Source: Collinsella sp. (GTDB lineage Bacteria; Actinomycetota; Coriobacteriia; Coriobacteriales; Coriobacteriaceae). Taken from it: DNA of 64,000 nt. The stretch is taken from assembly GCA_019414245.1 (NCBI GenBank), contig DXMK01000004.1:62001-126000 (forward strand). The letters are read 5' to 3'. Shown here in pieces: positions 8,647 through 19,275 of this stretch. Made by a program: the position numbers and the translations under genes. Each line of letters opens with the position of its first letter. The stretch's first letter is position 1. Below the pieces are notes generated by a model. That model worked only from the letters and a program-made list of their open reading frames with translations. It was not told where the DNA came from and searched no databases.

Positions 8647-9222
8647 ATGCCCACGTCACAAAGCCAGAAAAAAGAAGCCATCGCTCAGGCGACCGAGCAG
8701 GAGCTCGCGTCGCTTGCAGGTCGCGGTGTGCGTATCGCGGGCAACGCGTGCTCGCCGATTGTGCTGGTCAAAGGCGATTTGGATGAAGCCGAGTGCTCGG
8801 GCGGCGAGCTGGCTGCCGGCGCGGATGGCGCCGCGTTGCGCAAGGCGCTCGGCGCCATCGGATATGCCCCCGAGGACTTTTGCGTGCTGGCAAGCGTCGC
8901 CGGCGCGGGTGACGGAGCGGTCGCGGTGGGCGAGACTCTGCCGTGCGACCTGTTCCGCGAGGCGCTGGAGGCTCTGGACCCCGAGGCGGTGCTGCTGCTC
9001 GACAACAGTGCGGCCGATGTCATGCGCGAAACCTACGCCGATATGCTCGTGGCGATTGATGACTTCGACACCGCCATGCTCAAGCCCGGCCTGGTCGCCC
9101 ATGTGCAGGGCCGCCGCGTGCTCGCGCTCGATGGCTTTGAGGCGGCGCTGACCGACAAAGCGGCCAAGCAGCGTATGTGGGCCTACATCAAGCAGCTGAC
9201 CCCGGCGGTCGCTCCACTGTAG
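8647..9222 (+). CDS. Conserved-looking cytoplasmic protein of unknown function
   Basis: This 191-aa acidic protein, rich in Ala, Asp and Glu, has no signal peptide or membrane segment. The middle (LLLDNSAADVMRETYADM, then DFDTAMLKPGLVAHVQGRRVLALDGF) looks like an alpha/beta fold, but I cannot assign it to a family. Its codon use matches its neighbours. The start at 8647 has GGAGA 5-6 nt upstream and is preferred to the Met at 8617, which lies inside the -10-like TATAAT. It is convergent with the histidine kinase gene. Confidence 0.75.
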   Translation: MPTSQSQKKEAIAQATEQELASLAGRGVRIAGNACSPIVLVKGDLDEAECSGGELAAGADGAALRKALGAIGYAPEDFCVLASVAGAGDGAVAVGETLPCDLFREALEALDPEAVLLLDNSAADVMRETYADMLVAIDDFDTAMLKPGLVAHVQGRRVLALDGFEAALTDKAAKQRMWAYIKQLTPAVAPL

Positions 9223-9286
9223 CGGATCGGCACCGGCGAGCGATTGCCTGGCGGGCGAGGCGCGCCGCGAGATCGGCGCCGTACTT

Positions 9287-10564
9287 CTACATCACAGCGC
9301 GCAGCTCAAACCGATCGCCGTTAATGCGGAACTGGCAGTTGCCGTTCATGCGCTCCACGGCAAGTTTGATGCTCTTGGTTCCAAAGCCGTGGCCCGCATG
9401 CCGGGTCACGGGCATGCCGTCGACCATGCGCGGCGCGCGGTCAAACGTGTTGGAAACTAACAGCAACAGCTGGCCGTCCTCAAGTCGCAGGTCAAGGTCG
9501 ACGAATCGCTTTCCTTGGGGTGCGGCGCTTGCGGCGGTGATAGCGTTTTCCAAGGCATTTGAGAGCACGCTAAACAGGTCGGCGTCACCTACGTGGACGG
9601 TTTCGGGTACGGCGGCGCGCAGGTTGGCGGTAATGCCGTTTCTATTGATATCTGAGTTGAATGACGAAAGCGCGATGTTTACGGTCTCGTTGGCGCAGAA
9701 GCGGCGTACGGCGGTGCGGTCGCCGGCTTCGCAGAGTTCGTCGATGCGGTTGAGCGCCTCGTCGGTGTGGCCCTCCTCAATTAAAGTGGCCAGGCCGCGT
9801 AGGAAGTGGCGCATATCGTGGCGAAGAATCGACAGCTCGCGCCCAGATTGACGCCAAGCCTCGAGCTCTTTGATGGCGGCGCTGTCGCGGGTTTCGAGCA
9901 TCCAACGCTCTCGCTCGGCGGTTTCCTTTTCTTCGTATTCGCGCAGGTAAACGGCAAGAAACATAAGATAGAAGGCACAGAGCGCAAATGCCAAAAACTC
10001 AACTGTCACCACCGAGCCCGAGTGGAACAGCGTGGTGTAGACGTTGGTGGCGTAGTCAAAGATGTAATAGACGAGCGGCAGGATTAAAAGGATGCCCAGC
10101 TCGGTGGGGCTTTTAATCGCCAGGCGGGGTCCAATGTCGCCGGCCCAATGCAGCAGGACGGCAAAGACGCCGAGCGTGGTAGCGATGCGTGCCAGATAGT
10201 ACGCGATCTGAGAATCGGTTGCGGCAAATGCGGCGATGCCCATCCAATTGCTGAACTGGCAGCTCAGATAGGCGCTGGTGACGCCCAACGTCGCGAGTAG
10301 CGGACTCAAGTGGTAGCGCGCGCATAGGTAGACGGTAAGCGGCAAGTGCACGACGAGCGGATAGACCTGACGGGCAAAAAGCTCTCCGCCAACGACATTG
10401 GCGATCGAAAAGGCAGCGCCGGTTGCGGCTCCGACCCCCACCAACTCGAGTGCATGGCGTCGATTGATTTCGATACCGCACAGCGCCGCCGAGGCAAAGA
10501 CGCCAAAGAGCAGCGTCGTGGCGTGGTGGATTGCCCAAAGGACCATTTCGACCGAGGAGATCAT
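9287..10564 (-). CDS. Sensor histidine kinase, AgrC/GHKL type
   Basis: The 425-aa membrane sensor has about six hydrophobic segments in residues 1-210, a short coiled linker (EEKETAERERWM), the phospho-acceptor region ILRHDMRHFLRGL, and a HATPase_c domain with N box VLSNALENAI and glycine box HGFGTKSI. This is the layout of AgrC/ComD-type sensors, which usually read secreted peptides or cell-surface signals. Its ATG overlaps the stop of the response regulator by one base (TGATG), so the pair forms one two-component system. No peptide precursor gene is seen next to it; the signal is unknown. Confidence 0.9.
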   Translation of the reverse strand: MISSVEMVLWAIHHATTLLFGVFASAALCGIEINRRHALELVGVGAATGAAFSIANVVGGELFARQVYPLVVHLPLTVYLCARYHLSPLLATLGVTSAYLSCQFSNWMGIAAFAATDSQIAYYLARIATTLGVFAVLLHWAGDIGPRLAIKSPTELGILLILPLVYYIFDYATNVYTTLFHSGSVVTVEFLAFALCAFYLMFLAVYLREYEEKETAERERWMLETRDSAAIKELEAWRQSGRELSILRHDMRHFLRGLATLIEEGHTDEALNRIDELCEAGDRTAVRRFCANETVNIALSSFNSDINRNGITANLRAAVPETVHVGDADLFSVLSNALENAITAASAAPQGKRFVDLDLRLEDGQLLLLVSNTFDRAPRMVDGMPVTRHAGHGFGTKSIKLAVERMNGNCQFRINGDRFELRAVM

Positions 10565-11286
10565 CAGCGCCTCCCGCCCTCAAAGCGCACCGCAAAGTAG
10601 GCGTCTTGGAACCCCTGCTTGCTGCTGCGCGACAGCGGAATGCACGCGCCCGAGCGCATGACGATGTCTGTGCGATCGAAGTGGTCGATGTTGCGCAAGT
10701 TGACCTGGTAGCTACGGTGGCATTTAAAGAAGGTGGCATTTTGCGCCAAACGGTCCTCGACGCTGCGGAACGATTCGAGTGCCTCGATATCGCGTCCGTC
10801 GCGCAGATGGAAGACCACGTGCTTGTTGCGCGCCTCGGCATATTCGATGTCGGACAGGCGCAGGGCGTGGTAGCCAAAGGACGTTTTGATCACGAGCTCG
10901 TCGGTTGCCGCCGGGCGCATGCTCGAAAGTTCGTCGAGTAACTGCGCCAGGCGTTCGTAAGTCACGGGCTTGAGCAGATAGTCGAAGGCGCGGACCTCGT
11001 AGGACTCCAGTGCAAACTCGGGCGACGAGGTGAGGAACACCAGGCGCACGGCGGTGTCGGCCTGGCGCAATTCGCGTGCGGTGTCCATGCCGTTGACGAG
11101 CGGCATGATCATGTCGAGCAGGATGATGTCGGCGCGCGACGCGGCATGGCGCGCCAGCAGGTCCTCGCCGCGCGTGACGAGCGCAACATCGACCGCCGTG
11201 CCCGTCTCGATCGACCAACGGTCGATCATCCGGTGCAGTCTATCTAGAAAAGCGGCGTCATCGTCGCAGGCAATAATCTTGAGCAT
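10564..11286 (-). CDS. LytTR-family response regulator
   Basis: The 240-aa protein has a receiver domain (residues 1-120) with the acidic pocket CDDD, phospho-acceptor in LLDMIMP and Lys in LLKPVTYE, and a C-terminal LytTR DNA-binding domain (about 140-235, including KCHRSYQVNLRNID). LytTR regulators typically pair with GHKL sensors, as here. The start at 11286 has AAGGGGG about 6 nt upstream; a longer frame to 11334 has no ribosome site. The targets are not evident; no obvious direct-repeat operator was noticed upstream. Confidence 0.92.
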   Translation of the reverse strand: MLKIIACDDDAAFLDRLHRMIDRWSIETGTAVDVALVTRGEDLLARHAASRADIILLDMIMPLVNGMDTARELRQADTAVRLVFLTSSPEFALESYEVRAFDYLLKPVTYERLAQLLDELSSMRPAATDELVIKTSFGYHALRLSDIEYAEARNKHVVFHLRDGRDIEALESFRSVEDRLAQNATFFKCHRSYQVNLRNIDHFDRTDIVMRSGACIPLSRSSKQGFQDAYFAVRFEGGRR

Positions 11287-11493
11287 TCTGAGCCCCCTTA
11301 GTAGTTCGATTTTGCCACATTGGGCGCGGACCACTCGCGGGGGAGCGCCCGTTCGTGCCTCACGGTGCGCAACTCGCGCCGAGCGGTATTGCGGTGGCGA
11401 AAGATGCCTCCTGCGCTATCGAGAGCTCGGCTATCCTCAGCTTGCCAGTTCGAAAATGGACCTGCCGCATGATTGAATCTTTATTTCAACCTT

Positions 11494-11537
11494 ACACCTA
11501 GGTTTACAGCTGTCTTGTCAGCTGTAAACCTAGGTGT
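11494..11537. promoter_or_regulatory. 19-bp perfect palindrome, probable NiaR operator
   Basis: Arms 11494-11512 and 11519-11537 are perfect inverted repeats around TCTTGT. It lies about 40 nt before nadA, in the operon that ends with niaR. The core TGTCTTG resembles niacin-repressor sites as I recall them; assignment is by context. Confidence 0.75.
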
Positions 11538-11578
11538 CATACTAAAGCCCCAAGATTCGCCAAAAGAGAGGGGCCTTG

Positions 11579-12604
11579 ATGGCACAGAGCGCGAACATGG
11601 ATGCGTCGGAGCTTGCACGCGATATCGCGGCCGGCCTAGCATCGGCAACGACGGCAACGGAGCGCGCGGCACTGGTGCCCGCAGAGCTTGTCGAGGCCAT
11701 TCAGCAACTAAAAACCCAACGTGACGCGGTGATCCTGGCGCACTACTATGTGGCGCCCGAGGTTCAGGCTGTGGCCGATTACGTCGGCGACAGCTTCTAC
11801 CTGGCAAAGCTCGCCAAAAGCCTACCGCAGCAGACTATCGTGCTGTGCGGCGTGGAGTTTATGGGCGAGAGCGCCAAGCTGCTCAATCCCACCAAGACCG
11901 TGCTGCTGCCCGAGCCGGGCGCGGACTGTCCCATGGCGCACATGGTCAAGCGCGAGACGGTCGACGCGGCGCGCGCCGAGTATGGCGACGACCTGGCCGT
12001 GGTGTGCTACGTCAACTCGACGGTCGAGATCAAGAGCTGGAGTGACGTGTGCGTTACCAGCTCAAACGCCGTCAAGATCGTCTCCGAGCTGCCGCAGCAG
12101 CACATCTTGTTCATTCCCGACCAGAACCTGGGCCGCTTCGTAGCCGAGCAGGTGCCCCAAAAGCACGTCATCCCCAACAACGGCTACTGCCCGCGCCATC
12201 ACATCATCACCGTCGAGCAGATCGTCGACGCGACGGAGGCCCACCCCGACGCGCTCGTGCTGGCGCATCCTGAGTGCAAGGCTGACGTCCTGGCTGAGGC
12301 CGACTACATCGGCTCCACCGCCGGCATCATCAAGTATGCCGAGGAGTCCGACGCGAGCGAGTTCATTATCGTGACGGTCCGCGGCGTACTCTACGAGCTC
12401 GAGCGCCGCTGCCAGGGCACCGGCAAGAAGTTCTACTTCCCCGCGGTGCAGCCCACCTGCGTCAACATGGATCTCATCACGCTCGAAAAGCTCGTGCGCT
12501 GCCTGGAGACGGGCGAGGGCGAGGTGCAGATCGGCGTGTCGGACAAGGCCGCCGATCAGGCCAAGCTCACGCTCGACCGCATGCTCGAGTACGCAGCGCG
12601 CTAG
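11579..12604 (+). CDS. nadA: Quinolinate synthase NadA
   Basis: NadA condenses iminoaspartate from NadB with dihydroxyacetone phosphate to quinolinate, using a 4Fe-4S cluster. The 341-aa protein shows AHYYVAPEVQAVADYVGDS, the three cluster cysteines in the contexts LCGVEFMGE, GYCPRHH or nearby HPECKA, and QPTCVNMDLI, and the ligand motif YVNSTVEIK. The start ATG at 11579 follows GAGAGGGG by 5 nt; a TTG just before it is a less likely start. It is the first gene of the NAD de novo operon and lies directly behind the palindromic operator. Confidence 0.96.
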   Translation: MAQSANMDASELARDIAAGLASATTATERAALVPAELVEAIQQLKTQRDAVILAHYYVAPEVQAVADYVGDSFYLAKLAKSLPQQTIVLCGVEFMGESAKLLNPTKTVLLPEPGADCPMAHMVKRETVDAARAEYGDDLAVVCYVNSTVEIKSWSDVCVTSSNAVKIVSELPQQHILFIPDQNLGRFVAEQVPQKHVIPNNGYCPRHHIITVEQIVDATEAHPDALVLAHPECKADVLAEADYIGSTAGIIKYAEESDASEFIIVTVRGVLYELERRCQGTGKKFYFPAVQPTCVNMDLITLEKLVRCLETGEGEVQIGVSDKAADQAKLTLDRMLEYAAR

Positions 12605-12618
12605 AACAATGCGGCATG

Positions 12619-12631
12619 AGGGACGGTCCCT
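12619..12631. repeat. Short GGGAC palindrome between nadA and nadB
   Basis: AGGGAC-G-GTCCCT is a 6-bp inverted repeat in the 55-nt nadA-nadB gap. It contains the GGGAC core seen in several other intergenic elements of this window. Confidence 0.5.
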
Positions 12632-12659
12632 TATGTCACATTCAAGGGAGAGGATTCCT

Positions 12660-14036
12660 GTGGAAACCAAGCAATACCCCGATATGGAGTGCGACGTCGT
12701 TATTGCCGGCTGCGGTGTAGCGGGCCTGTATGCGGCTCTCAACCTGCCGACGAGCATGCGCGTGATCATGCTCTCCAAGGGCGCTGTCGACGAGTGCGAT
12801 TCGATGCTCGCGCAGGGCGGCATTTGCGTGCTGCCCGAGGGTTCTGACTACGATGCCTTCTTTGAGGACACCATGCACGCCGGCCACTACGAGAACCGCC
12901 GCGAGAGCGTCGACATCATGATTCGCTCGAGCCGCTCGGTCATCAACGACCTGCTGGCGATGGGCGTGGACTTTGAGCGCAAGGCCGACGGCAGCCTCGA
13001 CTTTACCCGCGAGGGTGCGCACAGCCGCCCCCGCATTGCCTTCCATGCCGACATTACGGGCAAGGAGATCACGACCAAGCTGCTTCAGGCCGTTCGCAAA
13101 CTGGATAACGTGCAGATTTTGGAGCACGTGGCCATGACCGACATCCTGACGGGCGAGCGTGACGGCGCAACGGTGTGTGCCGGTGTCGTCGCCGTTCCCG
13201 TGGACGAGGACAACTCGGTCCGCCCCGCCGACGAGCTGATAAATGCCGCCGAGGGCGCGCATGCCGGCGAGCCGTTTAAGATCCATGCCCGCCACACGCT
13301 GTGGGCGACGGGCGGCATCGGCGGCATATACGACCACTCGACCAACTATCCGCAGCTCACGGGCGATGCCTGCTACATCGCTCAGGAGCATGGCATTAAG
13401 ATGGAGCACCTGGACTACGTGCAGATCCACCCCACGGGACTGTTCTCGCCGCAGCCAGGCCGCACCTTCCTGATCAGCGAGAGCTGCCGCGGCGAGGGCG
13501 CGATTTTGCTCAACGCCGCCGGTGAGCGCTTTACCGACGAGCTTCAGCCGCGCGATGTGGTCGCTGCCGCTATTCGCGAGCAGATGAAGCGGGACGGTAC
13601 CGAGCACGAGTGGCTGAGCTTTGCCCCCGTCGAGCGCGATGTAGTGACCGGGCACTTTGCCAACATTCGCGCACGCTGCTTGGAGGACGGCCGCGACATC
13701 TTGGACGAGCCCATCCCCGTTACGCCTACGCAGCACTACTTTATGGGCGGCGTGTGGGTCGACAAGGACGGCCGCACCTCGATGCCCGAGCTCTACGCCG
13801 CCGGCGAGACGGCTTGCAATGGCGTGCACGGCAAGAACCGCCTTGCATCGAACAGCCTGCTCGAGGCGCTGGTCTGGGGTCGTCGCGCCGCGTGGTACAT
13901 GCGTACCGGCGAGTCACTGGCCGTGGAGCAGGCCGGTGAGCCCGCGCTTGACGGGCGTCACCGCGCCCTGAGTGCCCATACCCTTGCAATCGATGATTTG
14001 GCTCGTGCCGCCGGCACGCAGGCCGTGGAGGAGTAG
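12660..14036 (+). CDS. nadB: L-aspartate oxidase NadB
   Basis: NadB is an FAD enzyme that oxidises L-aspartate to iminoaspartate; in anaerobes fumarate or another acceptor replaces oxygen. The 458-aa protein has the dinucleotide fold VVIAGCGVAGLYAA near residue 14, MLAQGGICV, SRPRIAFHADITG, the fumarate reductase-type HPTGL and ESCRGEGAIL, and GETACNGVHGKNRLASNSLLEAL. It is shorter than E. coli NadB (about 540 aa) at the C-terminal helical domain. The start is taken as GTG 12660, 7 nt after GGGAGAGG; longer frames run into the intergenic palindrome. It overlaps none of its neighbours and is 3 nt from nadC. Confidence 0.93.
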   Translation: METKQYPDMECDVVIAGCGVAGLYAALNLPTSMRVIMLSKGAVDECDSMLAQGGICVLPEGSDYDAFFEDTMHAGHYENRRESVDIMIRSSRSVINDLLAMGVDFERKADGSLDFTREGAHSRPRIAFHADITGKEITTKLLQAVRKLDNVQILEHVAMTDILTGERDGATVCAGVVAVPVDEDNSVRPADELINAAEGAHAGEPFKIHARHTLWATGGIGGIYDHSTNYPQLTGDACYIAQEHGIKMEHLDYVQIHPTGLFSPQPGRTFLISESCRGEGAILLNAAGERFTDELQPRDVVAAAIREQMKRDGTEHEWLSFAPVERDVVTGHFANIRARCLEDGRDILDEPIPVTPTQHYFMGGVWVDKDGRTSMPELYAAGETACNGVHGKNRLASNSLLEALVWGRRAAWYMRTGESLAVEQAGEPALDGRHRALSAHTLAIDDLARAAGTQAVEE

Positions 14037-14039
14037 ACC

Positions 14040-14900
14040 ATGAATCCCATTACCATGAAACTCGTCGTCGATGATCTGATTCTGCAGGCTCTGCGCGAGG
14101 ACATTACCTTTGAGGACGTGAGCACGGCGAGCGTGTGCCCCACGGCGCGTCCCGCCACGGTGGAGCTTATCGCCAAGGCCGATGGCATCATCGCCGGCCT
14201 GGATGTGTTCGCTCGCACCTTTGAGCTGCTGGATTCGCAGAGCTCGGTGCTGTTTGATGTTGCCGACGGTGACGAGGTGCACGCCGGCGACCACGTGGGC
14301 CAGGTGCGCGGCGATGCGCGCGTGCTGCTTTCGGGCGAGCGCGTGGCGCTCAACTACCTGCAGCGCATGAGCGGTATCGCTACCTATACGCACAGAATGG
14401 CTGCGGTGCTCGAGGGCACCAAGACCGTGCTTGTCGACACACGTAAGACCACGCCGGGCATGCGCGTCTTCGAGAAGGCCGCGGTTGAGATTGGCGGCGG
14501 CAGCAACCACCGCTACAACCTGTCGACGGCCGTCATGCTCAAGGACAACCACATCGATGCCGCCGGTGGCGTGACGCGCGCGATCGAGATGGCGCGCGCC
14601 CATGCGTCGTTTACCACGACAGTTGAGATTGAGTGCGAGAACCTGGACATGGTGCGCGAAGCCGTGGAGGCCGGTGCCGACATTATCATGCTCGACAACA
14701 TGACCCATGACGACATGGCCGCCGCCATCGAGCTTATCGCCGGTCGCGCCAAGACCGAGTGCTCGGGCAACGTGGACGCCAGCAACATTCGCGCCCTGGC
14801 CGATCTGGGTGTCGACTATATTAGCTCGGGCGCCCTGACGCACTCTGCGCCGATCCTCGACCTCTCGCTTAAGCACCTGCGTCTGCTGGACGGTAAATAA
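14040..14900 (+). CDS. nadC: Nicotinate-nucleotide pyrophosphorylase NadC
   Basis: NadC decarboxylates quinolinate and couples it to PRPP, giving nicotinate mononucleotide. The 286-aa protein has the family markers ALREDITFEDVST at the N-terminus, LLSGERVALNYLQRMSGIAT, VDTRKTTPGMR, KDNHIDAAGG, the VEIECENL strand and the C-terminal ISSGALTHSAPILDLSLK. The ribosome site GGAGGAG lies at the end of nadB, and the TAA overlaps the ATG of niaR (TAATG), so the operon is tightly coupled. Confidence 0.97.
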   Translation: MNPITMKLVVDDLILQALREDITFEDVSTASVCPTARPATVELIAKADGIIAGLDVFARTFELLDSQSSVLFDVADGDEVHAGDHVGQVRGDARVLLSGERVALNYLQRMSGIATYTHRMAAVLEGTKTVLVDTRKTTPGMRVFEKAAVEIGGGSNHRYNLSTAVMLKDNHIDAAGGVTRAIEMARAHASFTTTVEIECENLDMVREAVEAGADIIMLDNMTHDDMAAAIELIAGRAKTECSGNVDASNIRALADLGVDYISSGALTHSAPILDLSLKHLRLLDGK

Positions 14901-15445
14901 TGAACGCCCGCGAGCGTCGCCGTGCCATCATGGCCGTGCTCGAAGGAGCCAAGGAGCCCGTTTCGGGCAGCGCACTTGCCCGCGAGGTTGGCGTGAGCCG
15001 TCAGGTCGTGGTTCAGGATATTGCCCTGTTGCGTGCCGATGGGCACGATATCGTGGCGACCAACCGCGGCTACGTGCTGCAGGAAGCCGCGAGTAGCCCC
15101 GCCGTGCCCACGCGTCTTGTTAAGGTGCGCCACGGCGTGGAGCAGGCGGGCGACGAGCTTACGAGTATCGTCGACGCGGGTGGCGCCGTGCTCAACGTGA
15201 TCGTCAACCATCGTGTGTACGGCAAGATCACGGCCGACCTGGACATCCGCAATCGTCGCGATGTTGAGCGCTACCTGCACGATATCGAGAGCGGCAAGAG
15301 CTTTCCACTACTAACGGTGACGAGCGGCTACCACTTCCATCGCATCGCGGCGGAGGACGAGCAGACCCTCGACGAGATCGAGGCCATACTCAAGGAGAAG
15401 GGCTACCTTGCCGATTTAATGCCCTACGAGGATGATTTGTCCTAA
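14900..15445 (+). CDS. niaR: Niacin-responsive repressor NiaR (HTH + 3H domain)
   Basis: The 181-aa protein has an N-terminal winged helix (HTH_11, residues 5-60, SGSALAREVGVSRQVVVQDIALLR) and a C-terminal 3H domain (about 75-175) whose histidines (VNHRVYG, SGYHFHRIA and others) bind metal and niacin in the known family. NiaR represses NAD synthesis or niacin uptake genes when niacin is present. Being the last gene of nadABC, it presumably autoregulates the operon through the palindrome at 11494-11537. Confidence 0.92.
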   Translation: MNARERRRAIMAVLEGAKEPVSGSALAREVGVSRQVVVQDIALLRADGHDIVATNRGYVLQEAASSPAVPTRLVKVRHGVEQAGDELTSIVDAGGAVLNVIVNHRVYGKITADLDIRNRRDVERYLHDIESGKSFPLLTVTSGYHFHRIAAEDEQTLDEIEAILKEKGYLADLMPYEDDLS

Positions 15446-15463
15446 CCCGATACTGTATTTATA

Positions 15464-15530
15464 AGTTGCGGTGAAATAGTTCCTACAATCGGCACCTAAG
15501 CAATGAGCCAGGAACTATTCCACCGCAACT
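15464..15530. repeat. Long-arm intergenic hairpin (21-bp arms)
   Basis: Arms 15464-15484 and 15510-15530 pair with one mismatch around a 25-nt loop. It has no T-run and lies between niaR and the terminator at 15575. TTGGGGACGG occurs on the minus strand close to its right side. Confidence 0.8.
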
Positions 15531-15574
15531 GCCAAGGTAGCCCCGTCCCCAATTAGCTGCCTATACAAACAAAA

Positions 15575-15610
15575 GGAGGCCTCCGCGGCGATGCGGAAGC
15601 CTCCTTTTTT
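15575..15610. terminator. Bidirectional terminator between niaR and ferredoxin
   Basis: A stem of about 13 bp (AGGAGGC..TCCGC with GCGGA..GCCTCCT, one mismatch) is followed by seven T on the plus strand and TTTTGTTT on the minus strand. It serves the two convergent genes. Confidence 0.9.
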
Positions 15611-15649
15611 GTGCACGGTGTACTTTTGAGTGTGCAAGTGGGGGAGTTG

Positions 15650-15835
15650 TTACTCCTCGACGATCTCGGTGATCGCGCCAGCGGGGCAAGCGTCCTGGCA
15701 AGCGCCACAGGCGACGCAGGAGTCCTCGTCGGCGACGGTAGCGACGTCCTGGAGCTCCAGAACGCCAGCGGGGCAGGAGTCGACGCAAACGCCACAAGCG
15801 ATGCACTCGTCGGCATCAATTACGGGATGAGCCAT
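15650..15835 (-). CDS. 2[4Fe-4S] ferredoxin
   Basis: The 61-aa protein carries two CxxCxxCxxxCP cluster motifs, CIACGVCVDSCP and CVACGACQDACP, in the compact clostridial-type ferredoxin fold. It is a soluble low-potential electron carrier for anaerobic enzymes such as pyruvate:ferredoxin oxidoreductase or hydrogenase. The start at 15835 is chosen because GAGAGG precedes it by about 8 nt and the protein then begins just before cluster I; a frame up to 15901 would add 22 unrelated residues. It is a single-gene transcript. Confidence 0.95.
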   Translation of the reverse strand: MAHPVIDADECIACGVCVDSCPAGVLELQDVATVADEDSCVACGACQDACPAGAITEIVEE

Positions 15836-16059
15836 GGTAGTTTCCTCTCTGTTGACCGACGCTACAGGCGATGCGCGCCGGTTTGATTCGGGCAAAAACA
15901 TACCACGGGAGCGACCGTTTGCAATACCCTCTGGCCGGCATCTTCATACCGTTCGCCGAGTATGCCAAGGTTTACTAAAAAACGCGCAGGTGGGGCCGTT
16001 GAGCTGCGCAAATGTTAGCTAAAGGTGACTTGTAATATTGAGCTATTGAGCGCGCCTGC

Positions 16060-16167
16060 GGAAAGGGCATCCCGTTATTTGGCCGAAAACCGGGTCGCAG
16101 TTTCCGGTTAGGCCCGCTAGCGGAAACTGCGAGCCGGCATCAGCTCTCAAAACGGGACGAGCTTTCC
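16060..16167. repeat. 62-nt-period palindromic array, locus C (2 units)
   Basis: Two 46-nt units start at 16060 and 16122, with half-sites at 16060-16073, 16092-16105, 16122-16135 and 16154-16167. It lies in the 595-nt gap between ferredoxin and dnaK. The remainder of that gap (15836-16059 and 16168-16290) shows no gene. Confidence 0.85.
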
Positions 16168-16294
16168 GCAAGGCAGCTCCAGACACCTTCGGACCCAAGC
16201 CTCAGCCATCTCTACATAGATCTCAATAGATTTGCCGAGAACTCAATCAGCGCATCTACCTGCGCATTTAAGAACCTAAACTCTCAGCAATAAG

Positions 16295-16321
16295 AAATCT
16301 TATATGAATTGACTTAGATTT
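16295..16321 (+). promoter_or_regulatory. Heat-shock box upstream of dnaK (AAATCT-N15-AGATTT)
   Basis: The inverted hexamers 16295-16300 and 16316-16321 and the flanks (TTATAT, GACTT, TGTAT) recur upstream of clpB with the same 15-nt gap. It lies 110 nt before dnaK. A probable HspR operator or heat-shock promoter part; -35 and -10 hexamers could not be assigned. Confidence 0.7.
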
Positions 16322-16373
16322 TGTATATTCCGGCCCATAAGGGGATACACTACATCCTGAAAGACAAGCCGAA

Positions 16374-16403
16374 GCGCCGCGCGACAGATCGTCGAGGCGG
16401 CGC
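16374..16403 (+). promoter_or_regulatory. GC-rich leader hairpin of dnaK
   Basis: GCGCCGC at 16374-16380 pairs with GCGGCGC at 16397-16403, ending about 17 nt before the ribosome site. clpB has a similar leader hairpin. Confidence 0.5.
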
Positions 16404-16430
16404 GAACGCAAAAGAGAGAGGGAATTTCTA

Positions 16431-18323
<1,893 letters not shown>

Positions 18324-18325
18324 TC

Positions 18326-19168
18326 ATGTCCGCCCGTAAAGCTCGCACGGAGGCGGCCGCCGCTGGCGCCGCCCCCGTTGACTCTGAGGAGAAGGACGTG
18401 AAGATTCCCGTAGAGGCCGTTGACGATACCGTGGCCAACGAGGCCCCGGCCGCCGAGGCTGCCGAGAACCAGGTAGAGGATTCCAACAAGGAGGCGACGA
18501 TGACCGAGGACGAGATGGTGGAAGCCGCTATCCGCGCCGGTGAGGAAGCCGCCGACAACGACTTTAAGCTCAAGTTCGAGCAGGCTCAGAAAGAGCTTGC
18601 CGACGTGCGCAATGAGCTCGATGCTGCGGCAGAGGCTCAGAAGGCCGCCGAGGACAAGGCAAAGGACGCCACCGAGCGTACCGCCCGTCTGCAGGCCGAC
18701 TGGGAGAACTTCCGTCGCCGCACCGCCAATGAGCGTATCGCCGAGCGCGAGCGCGCGACCGAGAAGCTTGTTACCGCGCTGTTGCCGGTGATTGACGATA
18801 TCGAGCGCGCGATCGACCATGCCCGTAGCCAGGAGCTTTCCGACGACTTTAAGCAGTTCGTCGATGGCGTCGATGCGGTGCATGCCAAGCTGCTCGATGT
18901 GTTTGCGCACGAGGGCGTTGAGCCCATCGACCCCAAGGGCGAGGCGTTCGATCCGCTCGAGCACCAGGCCGTGGGGCGTGTCGAGGACGCATCGCAGTAC
19001 GACGAGACTGTCAACGACGTGTACCAGAAGGGCTACCGCATGGCGGATCGCATCCTGCGTTCCGCGATGGTGACGGTGACCTACGGTGGCGAGAAGCGCC
19101 CCGCACCGGAGCCCGAAGCGGCGCCCGAGGATGCTACGGCCGATACGGCCGAGAGCACCGAGGAGTAA
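18326..19168 (+). CDS. grpE: Nucleotide exchange factor GrpE
   Basis: GrpE releases ADP from DnaK as a homodimer. The 280-aa protein begins 2 nt after dnaK. Residues 1-75 are an unusually long Ala/Glu-rich acidic region, then comes the long coiled-coil dimer helix (about 75-150), and the C-terminal beta domain with the signature DPLEHQAVGRVED and YQKGYRMADRILRSAMVTV. The tail is again acidic and Pro/Ala rich. The ATG 2 nt after the dnaK stop is taken as start; internal Met codons near residue 59 would remove most of the acidic extension. Confidence 0.95.
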   Translation: MSARKARTEAAAAGAAPVDSEEKDVKIPVEAVDDTVANEAPAAEAAENQVEDSNKEATMTEDEMVEAAIRAGEEAADNDFKLKFEQAQKELADVRNELDAAAEAQKAAEDKAKDATERTARLQADWENFRRRTANERIAERERATEKLVTALLPVIDDIERAIDHARSQELSDDFKQFVDGVDAVHAKLLDVFAHEGVEPIDPKGEAFDPLEHQAVGRVEDASQYDETVNDVYQKGYRMADRILRSAMVTVTYGGEKRPAPEPEAAPEDATADTAESTEE

Positions 19169-19173
19169 TTGAG

Positions 19174-19206
19174 AAGGGCCCCGGGGCAACACCCGGGGCC
19201 CTTTCT
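19174..19206 (+). terminator. Strong hairpin with weak T-run after grpE
   Basis: A 12-bp perfect stem (19174-19185 with 19192-19203) around a 6-nt loop ends in CTTTC. The T-run is short, so it probably reduces rather than abolishes reading into dnaJ and hspR. Confidence 0.75.
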
Positions 19207-19275
19207 GGCCTAGTGCCATATGAAAGCATGAGCCGCCGCCCGCTGGGCGGCGGATGAAACAGGAGAGGAGCTACG

